From the NCBI GenBank assembly GCA_934365195.1, contig CAKRNA010000004.1, positions 62,001 through 126,000 of the forward strand: a stretch of 64,000 nucleotides of DNA, in the 5' to 3' direction. This document shows positions 1 through 7,867 of the stretch, piece after piece (within the stretch, counting starts at the first letter, position 1; each line of letters begins with the position of its first letter). Made by a program: the position numbers and the translations under genes. This DNA is from an uncultured Clostridia bacterium (GTDB lineage: Bacteria > Bacillota > Clostridia > Christensenellales > CAAEEZ01). The notes under the pieces were generated by a model that saw only the letters and a program-made list of their open reading frames with translations, was not told the DNA's origin and made no database searches.

Positions 1-20
1 TTTGAACCTTAAAGGAGACT

Positions 21-776
21 ATGGAATTAAAGACTGAAAAAGAAATATTACTTGACGTGGAAAAAAGGGTATCGTGGATAAAAAAAGTGCTTGAATCTTC
101 GAGAGCCGGTGGGATTGTGTTTGGAAATAGCGGCGGAAAAGACTGCACGCTGGTTGGTATTTTGTGCAAAAAAGCAACCGAAAACGTGGAGTGCATTATA
201 ATGCCGTGCGAGGCAAAAAGGAACTTTTTGGTGGACAAAAACGACGCTTTACTCGTGTGCAAAAAGTACGATATTAAGCACTTGGAAGTGGACTTAACGC
301 CTGTTAAAAAAGCGTTTAGAGAGGTGCTTAATGGCTTTGTAAGAGAGGATAACGTAATGGCTTTTGCAAACGTAAACCCAAGGATAAGAATGACCACTTT
401 GTACGCTTACGCTTACGAGAAAAATTACCTAGTTGCAGGCACGGGAAATAGGAGCGAAAGGGTGATGGGCTACTTTACAAAATTCGGAGACGGCGGCTAC
501 GACTTTAACCCTATCAGCGACCTTACCGCAACCGAAGTGTTTAGGTATCTTGAAGTACTGGGTGCGCCTAGGGAGATTATCGATAAAGAGCCTTCTGCAG
601 GGCTTTTCGAGGGGCAAACCGACGAGAAGGAAATGGGGCTAACCTACAAGGATTTGGACACCTATATTCTTACGGGCGAGGGAAGTTGCGAACTTAAAAA
701 TAAAGTAGACGCTACTTTTAACAGAACCAAGCACAAGCGTGCGCCACTACTAAACTATCCTAACGAATTAGAATGA
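21..776 (+). CDS. nadE: NAD synthetase (ammonia-dependent type)
   Basis: Makes NAD from deamido-NAD, ATP and ammonia, the last step of NAD synthesis, in the cytoplasm. The 251-residue protein has the ATP-pyrophosphatase loop SGGKDC at residues 37-42; many NAD synthetases have Ser in place of this final Cys. The GTGNRSE stretch at 140-146 and KEPSAGL near 189-195 are NAD synthetase signatures. There is no glutaminase domain, so free ammonia is the expected nitrogen donor. The ATG is preceded by AAAGGAG at 11-17. Upstream context is outside the window, so operon membership is unknown; a weak hairpin follows the stop. Confidence 0.9.
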   Translation: MELKTEKEILLDVEKRVSWIKKVLESSRAGGIVFGNSGGKDCTLVGILCKKATENVECIIMPCEAKRNFLVDKNDALLVCKKYDIKHLEVDLTPVKKAFREVLNGFVREDNVMAFANVNPRIRMTTLYAYAYEKNYLVAGTGNRSERVMGYFTKFGDGGYDFNPISDLTATEVFRYLEVLGAPREIIDKEPSAGLFEGQTDEKEMGLTYKDLDTYILTGEGSCELKNKVDATFNRTKHKRAPLLNYPNELE

Positions 777-813
777 TTTTGGTTTGTTAGTGCTAAGTAA
801 AATCAAACCAAAA
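777..813 (+). terminator. weak hairpin after nadE
   Basis: TTTTGGTTTG at 777-786 pairs with CAAACCAAAA at 804-813 around a 17-base loop. The stem is AT-rich and starts directly after the nadE stop codon. It may act as a weak bidirectional terminator. Confidence 0.35.
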
Positions 814-936
814 AATAAGTAAAAATTACGATAGGTGCAAATTTTAAAAGATAAAAACTATTTTTTTCAAGGGCAAATTTTTAAAGTTCAAATTAACGAG
901 AAAAGCCCTAAAAACTAAAAATTTTGCTAAAATAAT

Positions 937-990
937 AAGACACAAATAAAATTTATTGCATAAATAATAAATATTTGTGTCTTTTATTGT
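937..990 (+). terminator. 12-bp inverted repeat with T-rich tail
   Basis: AAGACACAAATA at 937-948 pairs perfectly with TATTTGTGTCTT at 972-983, followed by a T-rich run. It lies upstream of the hydrogenase promoter. It could insulate that promoter as a terminator or be a protein-binding site; the sequence alone does not decide. The rest of the 340-base gap between nadE and the hydrogenase operon holds the promoter and operator listed next and no gene. Confidence 0.35.
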
Positions 991-1009
991 TTTAATTTTA
1001 ACAATTATA

Positions 1010-1027
1010 TTGTATTTTATTTAACAA
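1010..1027 (+). promoter_or_regulatory. candidate Rex operator
   Basis: TTGTATTTTATTTAACAA matches the Rex-type consensus TTGTTAA-N4-TTAACAA at 11 of 14 defined bases, with a perfect right half. It covers the -35 and most of the spacer, so bound repressor would block RNA polymerase. A rex gene is present at 37468-38097. Confidence 0.5.
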
Positions 1028-1038
1028 TTTGATATAAT
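1010..1038 (+). promoter_or_regulatory. hydrogenase operon promoter
   Basis: A -35-like TTGTAT (1010-1015), a 17-base spacer and a perfect TATAAT -10 (1033-1038) lie about 80 bases before the first hydrogenase gene. The -35 is weak, which suits a regulated promoter. Confidence 0.55.
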
Positions 1039-1116
1039 TGTCGTGTATCTTTTAAATATAAATAATTTTTATATATATTACATTATTGAAAAAGGCTATA
1101 CAAATGGGAGGTAATT

Positions 1117-1614
1117 ATGTCTATTATTAAAGGCAGCACGGTTCAATTTTCGGGTACTATCGAGCAAGAAAACGAACTTAGAACCTATTTAAAGGAAAAC
1201 CGTGAAGTTAGGGGAGTATTGATGCCTGCACTTCAAAAGGCACAAGAAATTTACGGATATTTACCTATCGAAGTACAAAGGATTATTGCAGAGGAACTTG
1301 ATATTCCTCTTGAAGAAGTTTTTGGTACTTCCACGTTTTATTCGCAATTTACCCTAAATCCAAAAGGAAAGTACGAAGTTGCAGTATGTTTGGGCACGGC
1401 TTGTTACGTAAAAGGCTCAGGCGACGTTATTGCGAAGTTTGAAGAGATGCTGGGTATTAAGGCAGGCGAATGCACGCCGGACGGCAAATTTTCGATATCG
1501 GCAACAAGATGTATCGGCTGTTGCGGTCTTGCCCCGGTTTGTACGGTTAACGGCGACGTGTACGGCAAAATCGTTCCTAACGACGTAGCAGGTATTTTGG
1601 AGAAGTACAAATAA
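1117..1614 (+). CDS. hydC: NuoE-like [2Fe-2S] subunit of NADH-linked [FeFe] hydrogenase
   Basis: Small electron-transfer subunit of a HydABC/Hnd-type hydrogenase. The 165-residue protein is a helical N-terminal part followed by a thioredoxin-like [2Fe-2S] domain. Likely cluster ligands are Cys91 and Cys96 (CLGTAC) and Cys132 and Cys136 (CIGCC). Length and motif spacing match the 24-kDa NADH dehydrogenase subunit family (NuoE). The ATG has a GGGAGG ribosome binding site. It is the first gene of a tight five-gene operon and its stop overlaps the start of the next gene by one base. The candidate Rex operator upstream suggests control by the NADH/NAD ratio. Confidence 0.9.
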   Translation: MSIIKGSTVQFSGTIEQENELRTYLKENREVRGVLMPALQKAQEIYGYLPIEVQRIIAEELDIPLEEVFGTSTFYSQFTLNPKGKYEVAVCLGTACYVKGSGDVIAKFEEMLGIKAGECTPDGKFSISATRCIGCCGLAPVCTVNGDVYGKIVPNDVAGILEKYK

Positions 1615-2162
1615 TGAGAGAATTATCTCTTAATATTCTGGATATCACTCAAAATTCTATCACGGCTTGTAGCACCACCATTATGATAACGGTTGGCATT
1701 ACCGGAAACCTTATGACCATCACGATTACCGATAACGGTAAGGGTATGGACGAGGATATGGTTGGTAAAGTTACCGATCCGTTCACAACCACAAGAACAA
1801 CTAGAAAAGTAGGAATGGGACTTCCGCTTTTTAAGATGGCAAGTGAAAATAGCGGTGGGGAATTTACTATTACGTCCACCGTAGGTAAGGGAACGAAGGT
1901 GACTGCCACTTTCGAAGTGGATAATATCGACCGTCCGCCGCTTGGCGACGTTGCGTCGGTGTACACAGGGCTAATTTACGCCTCGCCCGATATCCGCTTT
2001 ATCTTTAAGTTTTCCTATAACGGCGAAAACTTCAGCGTGGATACCGAGGAAATAAAGGCTAATATAGGCAGTATTCCGATAAACGAGTACGAGGTGTTAA
2101 AGTTTGTAGAAGAGATGATAAACGAGAATATAAGTTCGATTTGTAAAGGAGAAAGATTATGA
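1614..2162 (+). CDS. HATPase-domain ATP-binding protein in hydrogenase operon
   Basis: A 182-residue protein with a GHKL/histidine-kinase-type ATPase fold. Seen are the N-box around Asn14, DNGKG at 40-44, GMGL near 67-70 and GKGT near 91-94. There is no sensor, transmembrane or His-phosphoacceptor domain, so it is not an ordinary sensor kinase; it looks more like an anti-sigma-factor/switch kinase ATPase. Its last 70 residues match nothing I recognise. It sits between two iron-sulfur subunit genes with start and stop overlaps on both sides, so it is co-translated with the hydrogenase. A regulatory or assembly role is inference from context only. Confidence 0.75.
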   Translation: MRELSLNILDITQNSITACSTTIMITVGITGNLMTITITDNGKGMDEDMVGKVTDPFTTTRTTRKVGMGLPLFKMASENSGGEFTITSTVGKGTKVTATFEVDNIDRPPLGDVASVYTGLIYASPDIRFIFKFSYNGENFSVDTEEIKANIGSIPINEYEVLKFVEEMINENISSICKGERL

Positions 2163-2530
2163 AATCCATAAGTGATATTAACGCAATCAAGGAGCAAATG
2201 CAAGCAAGAATGATGGCAAGAGACAGCAGCGCTACCGACCAAGAAATAAGGGTGGTAGTAGGTATGGCTACTTGCGGTATTGCAGCAGGTGCAAAGCCTG
2301 TTTTTGACACGCTGGTTGAAGAGGTGGCAAAGCGCCAACTTAAAAACGTAAGAATTACAAGAGCGGGCTGTTTGGGTATGTGCAAATTAGAGCCGATGGT
2401 GGAGGTGTTCGTACCGAATAAGCCAAAGGTTACTTACATAAAAGTAAATAGTAACGTTGCTAAAAAGATTGTGGCAGAGCATCTTGTAAACGGCAACATA
2501 GTAGTAGAAAACGTAATCGGTAAGGATTAA
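2159..2530 (+). CDS. small [2Fe-2S] ferredoxin-like protein (thioredoxin-like fold)
   Basis: A 123-residue protein resembling the isolated thioredoxin-like [2Fe-2S] domain found at the N-terminus of NuoF-type hydrogenase subunits. Visible cysteines are Cys39 (ATCGIAAG) and Cys71/Cys75 (GCLGMC). A fourth ligand at the usual spacing is not obvious, so the cluster type is uncertain. The start overlaps the HATPase stop by four bases (ATGA) and the preceding AAAGGAG serves as ribosome binding site. It probably carries electrons within, or is associated with, the hydrogenase complex. Confidence 0.75.
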   Translation: MKSISDINAIKEQMQARMMARDSSATDQEIRVVVGMATCGIAAGAKPVFDTLVEEVAKRQLKNVRITRAGCLGMCKLEPMVEVFVPNKPKVTYIKVNSNVAKKIVAEHLVNGNIVVENVIGKD

Positions 2531-2539
2531 GGAGGAAGT

Positions 2540-4321
2540 ATGGTTCGCAGTCAAGTATTAGTATGTGGTGGTACGGGTTGTACTTCAAACCATAGCGGAG
2601 AACTAATAGTAGAGTTTGAAAATCTTATAAAGCAAAACGGTTTGCAAAGCGAAGTTCAAGTTGTTAGAACAGGTTGTTTCGGGCTTTGTGCGGCAGGTCC
2701 TGTGGTAATCGTGTACCCCGAGGGTTCGTTCTATTGCCACGTTCAAGTTGAGGACGTAAAAGAGATTGTAGAGGAGCATTTAATCAAAGGTAGAATCGTG
2801 CAAAGGCTACTTTACAAAGAGGATAACGAAAATCTTATCACGGCACTTAGCGACACAAACTTTATCAAAAAGCAAACGAGAATTGCACTACGTAATTGCG
2901 GCGTAATAAACCCGGAGGAAATAGACGAGTATATCGCTTACGACGGCTATCAAGCGCTAATCAAAGTGCTTACTACGATGAAACCGCAAGAGGTTATCGA
3001 CGTAATTAAGGACTCAGGTTTAAGAGGAAGAGGCGGCGGCGGTTTCCCAACCGGCTTGAAATGGCAATTTGCAGCAAACTCCGTAGCCGACGAAAAGTAC
3101 GTGTGCGTAAACGCCGACGAGGGCGATCCGGGTGCGTTTATGGACAGGTCGGTTCTTGAGGGTGATCCTCACTCTGTATTAGAGGCTATGGCAATCGCAG
3201 GTTACGCTATCGGTTCAAACCAAGGTTTCGTGTACATAAGGGCGGAGTATCCTATCGCCGTACAAAGACTAAAAGTTGCAATAAAACAAGCAAAAGAATA
3301 CGGTTTGCTTGGCAAAAATATTTTGGATAGCGGCTTTGATTTTGATATCGAAATCAGGCTGGGCGCAGGTGCGTTCGTATGCGGTGAGGAAACTGCGCTT
3401 ATGACGTCTATCGAAGGTCATAGAGGCGAGCCAAGGCCACGTCCACCGTTCCCTGCTGTAAAAGGCTTGTTCCAAAAACCAACGCTACTAAACAACGTAG
3501 AAACTTACGCAAATATTTGCCAAATTATCCTAAACGGCTCAGAGTGGTTTAGGTCGATAGGTACAGAAAAGTCAAAAGGTACGAAAGTATTTGCTCTTGG
3601 CGGAAAAATTACCAACACGGGACTTGTTGAAATACCTATGGGCACTACGCTTAGAGAGGTTGTAGAAGATATCGGCGGCGGCGTACCTCACGGCAAGAAG
3701 TTTAAGGCGGCTCAAACGGGCGGACCATCGGGCGGCTGTATTCCTGCTAGCCTAATCGATATTCCTATCGACTACGACAACCTAATCTCAATAGGCTCTA
3801 TGATGGGCTCGGGCGGACTTATCGTAATGGACGAAGACACCTGTATGGTGGATATTGCAAAATTCTTCTTAGAGTTCACGGTGGACGAGTCCTGCGGAAA
3901 ATGTACTCCTTGTAGAATAGGTAACAAGCGCTTGCTTGAACTACTTGAGAAAATCACAAACGGCAACGGCGAACTTAAAGACCTTGACGAAATGGAAGAA
4001 CTTTGCCACTACATCAAGGAAAATTCGCTTTGCGGCTTAGGTCAAACTGCTCCTAACCCCGTACTTTCTACTTTAAGGTATTTTAGGGACGAGTATATTG
4101 CCCACATCGTTGACAAAAAATGTCCTGCCGGCGTATGTAAAAAACTTGTTAAGTACGTTATCACCGACAAGTGTGTTGGCTGTTCGTTGTGTTCAAGACG
4201 TTGCCCGGTTGGCGCAATTCGTGGCGTAGTAAAAGAGAAATTCGTAATTGATTCAAAAGTTTGTATCAAGTGCGGTGTATGTTACGACAACTGTAAGTTC
4301 GGCGCAATCGTTAAGGAATAG
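2540..4321 (+). CDS. hydB: NuoF-like NADH/FMN subunit of NADH-linked [FeFe] hydrogenase
   Basis: The flavin subunit that exchanges electrons with NAD(H). Domains in order over 593 residues: an N-terminal thioredoxin-like [2Fe-2S] domain (Cys9, Cys14, Cys46, Cys50); FMN and NADH sites including GRGGGGFP (163-170) and ADEGDPGAF (192-200); an SLBB-type region; an NuoF-type [4Fe-4S] site ESCGKCTPCR; and a C-terminal two-cluster ferredoxin domain with CVGCSLCSRRC and CIKCGVCYDNC. This is the layout of HydB of trimeric electron-bifurcating hydrogenases. GGAGG lies just upstream of the ATG, nine bases after the previous gene. Whether it bifurcates with ferredoxin is inferred from family and operon. 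Confidence 0.93.
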   Translation: MVRSQVLVCGGTGCTSNHSGELIVEFENLIKQNGLQSEVQVVRTGCFGLCAAGPVVIVYPEGSFYCHVQVEDVKEIVEEHLIKGRIVQRLLYKEDNENLITALSDTNFIKKQTRIALRNCGVINPEEIDEYIAYDGYQALIKVLTTMKPQEVIDVIKDSGLRGRGGGGFPTGLKWQFAANSVADEKYVCVNADEGDPGAFMDRSVLEGDPHSVLEAMAIAGYAIGSNQGFVYIRAEYPIAVQRLKVAIKQAKEYGLLGKNILDSGFDFDIEIRLGAGAFVCGEETALMTSIEGHRGEPRPRPPFPAVKGLFQKPTLLNNVETYANICQIILNGSEWFRSIGTEKSKGTKVFALGGKITNTGLVEIPMGTTLREVVEDIGGGVPHGKKFKAAQTGGPSGGCIPASLIDIPIDYDNLISIGSMMGSGGLIVMDEDTCMVDIAKFFLEFTVDESCGKCTPCRIGNKRLLELLEKITNGNGELKDLDEMEELCHYIKENSLCGLGQTAPNPVLSTLRYFRDEYIAHIVDKKCPAGVCKKLVKYVITDKCVGCSLCSRRCPVGAIRGVVKEKFVIDSKVCIKCGVCYDNCKFGAIVKE

Positions 4322-4333
4322 GAGGGCAGTATA

Positions 4334-6070
4334 ATGGAAATGATAAATTTAAAAATAAATAATATTCCCGTAAAAGTAAAGGCTGGCTCTACTATTTTGG
4401 AGGCGGCAAAGGTGGCTGGTATTAAGATACCTACCTTGTGCTTTTTGAAGGATATAAACGAAATCGGCGCATGTAGAGTGTGCGTGGTAGAGGTTAAAGG
4501 CGCAAGAAGTTTGGTTGCCTCTTGCGTGTACCCTGTAAGCGAGGGTATGGAAGTATTTACTAATACTCCTAAAGTTTTAAAAAGCCGTAAAACCACGGTG
4601 GAACTTTTGCTTTCTCAACACAATCAAGATTGCTTGTCTTGTGTAAGAAACAACAACTGCGAACTTCAAGCCTTGGCCGGAGAACTTGGCTGTGACGCTC
4701 GTAGGTTTAATAGCGAAGTTACCGAGGACATTAAGGACGTAAGCGGCATAATCGTTCGTGACAACAGCAAATGTATTTTGTGCCGTAGATGTTCGGCTGT
4801 ATGTAGCAAAGTTCAAACCGTTGGCGTAATCGGTGCAAACGGCAGAGGATTTAACACTCATATCGGCTGTGCGTTCGACCAAGAAATTAGTCAAACCGAG
4901 TGCGTAAACTGTGGACAATGTATCACGGCTTGCCCAACGGGTGCGCTAAGAGAAAGAGATGATATCGACGACGTATTTAAGGCTATAAACGACCCTAACA
5001 AGACGGTTATCGTTGGTACTGCTCCGTCAATTAGGGTTGCTCTAGGTGAGGAATTCGGCGTTAAAATGGGCGCTAACGTAGAGGGCAAAATGGTTGCTAT
5101 CTTGCGTAGGCTAGGTTTTGACAAAGTGTTCGACGTAAACTTTACTGCCGACCTTACCATTATGGAGGAAGGCTACGAGTTCTTAAATAGGGTTAAAAAC
5201 GGCGGCGTATTGCCTATGTTCACCAGTTGTTCACCTGCATGGATTAAATTCTGCGAGCACAACTTCCCTGATCAGTTGGAGCACTTGTCTACTTGTAAGT
5301 CGCCACAACAAATGTTCGGCGCTATGTGTAAGACCTATTATGCTGAAAAAATGGGCTTAGATCCAAAAAATATCGTAGTGGTTAGCATTATGCCTTGTAC
5401 GGCTAAAAAGTTCGAAAAGGGCAGGAATAACCAAGCGGCTGCCGGCTACGACGATATTGATTACGCACTAACCACAAGAGAACTTGCAAGAATGATAAAA
5501 CGTCAAGGCATTATCTTTAACGATATGCCTGAGGAGGAGTTTGACGCTCCGTTCGGTATCGCTTCGGGTGCAGGCTTGTTGTTTGGCGCAACGGGTGGCG
5601 TTATGGAGGCTGCACTAAGAACCGTTGTGGAAATTCTTACGGGTAAGGAACTTGCTAGCCTAGATTTTACCGAGGTTAGAGGCGTTAAGGGTATCAAAGA
5701 GGCGTCGTTCGATATAAACGGCACGGTTGTCAACGTAGCGGTTGCAAGCGGACTTGGAAACGCAAGAAAACTTATGGACGAGGTTAGGGCAGGTAAGAGC
5801 AAATACCACTTCGTAGAGATTATGAGTTGCCCGGGCGGTTGCGTAAACGGTGGAGGACAACCTATTAAATCGGCTTACGAAAGGAACAACTTCGACGTAA
5901 GAGAAATTAGAGGCAAGGCTATTTACGATACCGATAAGAAGATGGAACTTCGTCAATCGCACAAAAACGTTGCAATCAAGCAAGTTTACGACGAGTACTT
6001 AATCGAGCCAAATAGCCACGTTGCACACGAAATTCTTCACACAAGATACGTTGCAAGGGCTAGGAACTAA
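4334..6070 (+). CDS. hydA: [FeFe] hydrogenase catalytic subunit
   Basis: Reduces protons to H2 (or the reverse) at the H-cluster. The 578-residue protein has an N-terminal [2Fe-2S] domain (Cys36, 47, 50, 64), a His-Cys3 [4Fe-4S] site (His96, Cys100, 103, 109) and two [4Fe-4S] clusters (Cys147/150/153/157 and Cys190/193/196/200). The three H-cluster motifs follow: L1 TSCSPAW (297-303), L2 MPCTAKKFE (353-361) and L3 MSCPGGCVNGGGQ (498 onward). A C-terminal small-subunit-like domain completes it. All expected ligands are present. The start is the ATG after GGAGGG; an in-frame Met two codons on is possible. It is the last gene of the operon, followed by a strong terminator. Confidence 0.95.
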   Translation: MEMINLKINNIPVKVKAGSTILEAAKVAGIKIPTLCFLKDINEIGACRVCVVEVKGARSLVASCVYPVSEGMEVFTNTPKVLKSRKTTVELLLSQHNQDCLSCVRNNNCELQALAGELGCDARRFNSEVTEDIKDVSGIIVRDNSKCILCRRCSAVCSKVQTVGVIGANGRGFNTHIGCAFDQEISQTECVNCGQCITACPTGALRERDDIDDVFKAINDPNKTVIVGTAPSIRVALGEEFGVKMGANVEGKMVAILRRLGFDKVFDVNFTADLTIMEEGYEFLNRVKNGGVLPMFTSCSPAWIKFCEHNFPDQLEHLSTCKSPQQMFGAMCKTYYAEKMGLDPKNIVVVSIMPCTAKKFEKGRNNQAAAGYDDIDYALTTRELARMIKRQGIIFNDMPEEEFDAPFGIASGAGLLFGATGGVMEAALRTVVEILTGKELASLDFTEVRGVKGIKEASFDINGTVVNVAVASGLGNARKLMDEVRAGKSKYHFVEIMSCPGGCVNGGGQPIKSAYERNNFDVREIRGKAIYDTDKKMELRQSHKNVAIKQVYDEYLIEPNSHVAHEILHTRYVARARN

Positions 6071-6089
6071 AACTTAATAAGTAAAACAA

Positions 6090-6118
6090 AACGGATAGTT
6101 TGCGCTATCCGTTTTTTT
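6090..6118 (+). terminator. terminator of hydrogenase operon
   Basis: AACGGATAG (6090-6098) pairs with CTATCCGTT (6105-6113) around a six-base loop, followed by a T run. It lies 20 bases after hydA. Confidence 0.9.
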
Positions 6119-6384
6119 ATTGCTATTTTTCTTGTTATCCGCTATTTGTCACGCTTATTTATGTTTTTTAGCGAGGGGGAAAGGTAATATTAGCCCGCAT
6201 AGTAATTCTTTTTAATGCGTTTTTTAAGGGGGTTAAATGGCTTGAATTAGAATATTTATCTTTGTCTTGTAGTTGCCTGTGTTTTCCCTATTTTTTTCCT
6301 CTAAAATTAGGCGAAACGACGCATTATATAAAAGGATATATCTTTATATAAAAATGATATTTAAGGCAGAGTAGGGGGAAACAA
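6119..6384. other. intergenic stretch with no gene seen
   Basis: The gap between the hydA terminator and the minus-strand peptidase terminator shows no convincing ORF, RNA gene or repeat on either strand. Confidence 0.6.
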
Positions 6385-6412
6385 ATAAAAAAGCCACCGT
6401 AGTGGTGGCTTT
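6385..6412 (-). terminator. terminator of M28 peptidase gene
   Basis: AAAGCCACC (6390-6398) and GGTGGCTTT (6404-6412) form a hairpin around GTAGT. Read on the minus strand it ends in a T run (complement of the A run at 6385-6390), just after the peptidase stop. Confidence 0.85.
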
Positions 6413-6424
6413 AATTAGTCGTTG

Positions 6425-7684
6425 TTATTTGTTGCTAATATTGTTATCGAAGTTCTCTAATGCCTTAACAGAGATAGCGTAGCATTTTGCAAGACCATCT
6501 TCGCTTAGGTTGTCGTAAGAGTCGTAACGAGTATGGTAGTAACTCTCTAAGTTGTGGTTAAGACCGGTTATACCTGTAGCCCTAAATCCTGCTTGAGCAA
6601 ATGCAGCAGAGTCGGTAGCGCCGCCAAGAGGTGGAACCCAACCTTTCTTACAAGCAATATCAAGTTCTTTAGCAGCGGTGATGAACGAATCGCTAACTTC
6701 CTTATCAGCCTTAACAGTACCGTTTAGGTCACGATAGTTAACCATTAAGAATTTAGCGTCGTGAATGGTATCGTAAGAATAAATCCAAGTAGGAACATCG
6801 TCAAATTCACCTTTATGAGCCTCGCACCAAGCCTTAGCGCCTCTTAGACCGGCCTCTTCAGAGCCTGATAGGATTACACCGACTTCGGTATGTTCAAGTT
6901 CGATGCCTTGTTCTTTCATTGCTTTTAGAATAGCGATACCCATATAGCAACCGGTTAGGTTGTCGTTAGCGCCGTCAACTACGTAATTCTTATTTCTCAT
7001 TCCGTAAAGAAGTAGGGTGAATGGTACAAAACCAAGACCACCGATACCGCACCAGAACAAAGTACCTAAAATGCCGGGAGCATCCGGGGTAAGTACGCCG
7101 TAGTTAAAGCCGTTTGCAGCAGCCATAATGCAAAGTACTAGGTTGTAGATTGCGCCAAGAATAACTATAACAGCGTGGCCTTCAAAACCAACACCGCCAA
7201 GCATTCTGTTTACAGGCCATTCCCAAGCAGCGTCAGGGTGACCGTTGAAGAATACTCTTCCTTTAACTTCGCCCGTACACTTTTTGATAGCGGTTACGTT
7301 GTGTCCGTCTTTTTCAGGGAACAATTTATCGATTGCTTTTTTGTAGAAACCGAATTGTAGGAACATAACCAAGAAACCAAATAGCACTAGAGCAGCACCA
7401 AGAGCAGGCAAGAAGAACAATAACAATAAACCTAACAAAGCGCAGGTCAAAGTAATGTTTAGCCAGCCGTAGAACGAACCCGGATTTTCTTTAAAGGACT
7501 CTACCGAAACCTTTTCGCATCCGCAATCTTTTGCCAAGACGTCAGCCATGTATTCGCAAGCAACTTTTTCACCTTCGCTACCCGGGTCACGTTTAGGCAT
7601 ATCTTTACAAATATGCGTAATTTCGTCGACCATGTACTTAGCGGCCTTGTCTTTTTCTTTAATTAACTTAGAAAAATCTGCCAT
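6425..7684 (-). CDS. M28-family zinc metallopeptidase with membrane segments
   Basis: A probable di-zinc aminopeptidase of family M28 (419 residues). Metal-site candidates are His149 and Asp151 (NGHPDAAW), Asp241 (GANDN), the Glu276-Glu277 pair (SGSEEAG), an Asp in SYDTIHD and a late His in GLNHNLESYYHTRYDS. Hydrophobic stretches at about 76-113, 168-191 and 205-228 are inserted within the catalytic fold, so it is probably membrane-anchored. No signal peptide is visible. Its start has AGGAGG and a promoter close upstream. It is monocistronic between its terminator and promoter. The substrate is unknown. Confidence 0.85.
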   Translation of the reverse strand: MADFSKLIKEKDKAAKYMVDEITHICKDMPKRDPGSEGEKVACEYMADVLAKDCGCEKVSVESFKENPGSFYGWLNITLTCALLGLLLLFFLPALGAALVLFGFLVMFLQFGFYKKAIDKLFPEKDGHNVTAIKKCTGEVKGRVFFNGHPDAAWEWPVNRMLGGVGFEGHAVIVILGAIYNLVLCIMAAANGFNYGVLTPDAPGILGTLFWCGIGGLGFVPFTLLLYGMRNKNYVVDGANDNLTGCYMGIAILKAMKEQGIELEHTEVGVILSGSEEAGLRGAKAWCEAHKGEFDDVPTWIYSYDTIHDAKFLMVNYRDLNGTVKADKEVSDSFITAAKELDIACKKGWVPPLGGATDSAAFAQAGFRATGITGLNHNLESYYHTRYDSYDNLSEDGLAKCYAISVKALENFDNNISNK

Positions 7685-7714
7685 ATTTTCCTCCTAAAAA
7701 AATATACTATGTAA

Positions 7715-7743
7715 ATTCTAACATAATAGAAAATCGTTATCAA
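7715..7743 (-). promoter_or_regulatory. promoter of M28 peptidase gene
   Basis: On the minus strand TTGATA (7743-7738), a 17-base spacer and TAGAAT (7720-7715) precede the gene by about 30 bases. Confidence 0.6.
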
Positions 7744-7867
7744 TAGTAAGTCAAAACAAAAAATACATTTTGGTAATTTTTTTAAAACAATTTTTTCAAA
7801 AATTCAAAATGTATTTAGTATTTTTTTAAATTTTTCAGTTTTTTATTTGTTTTTAAAGTAGAAAAGT

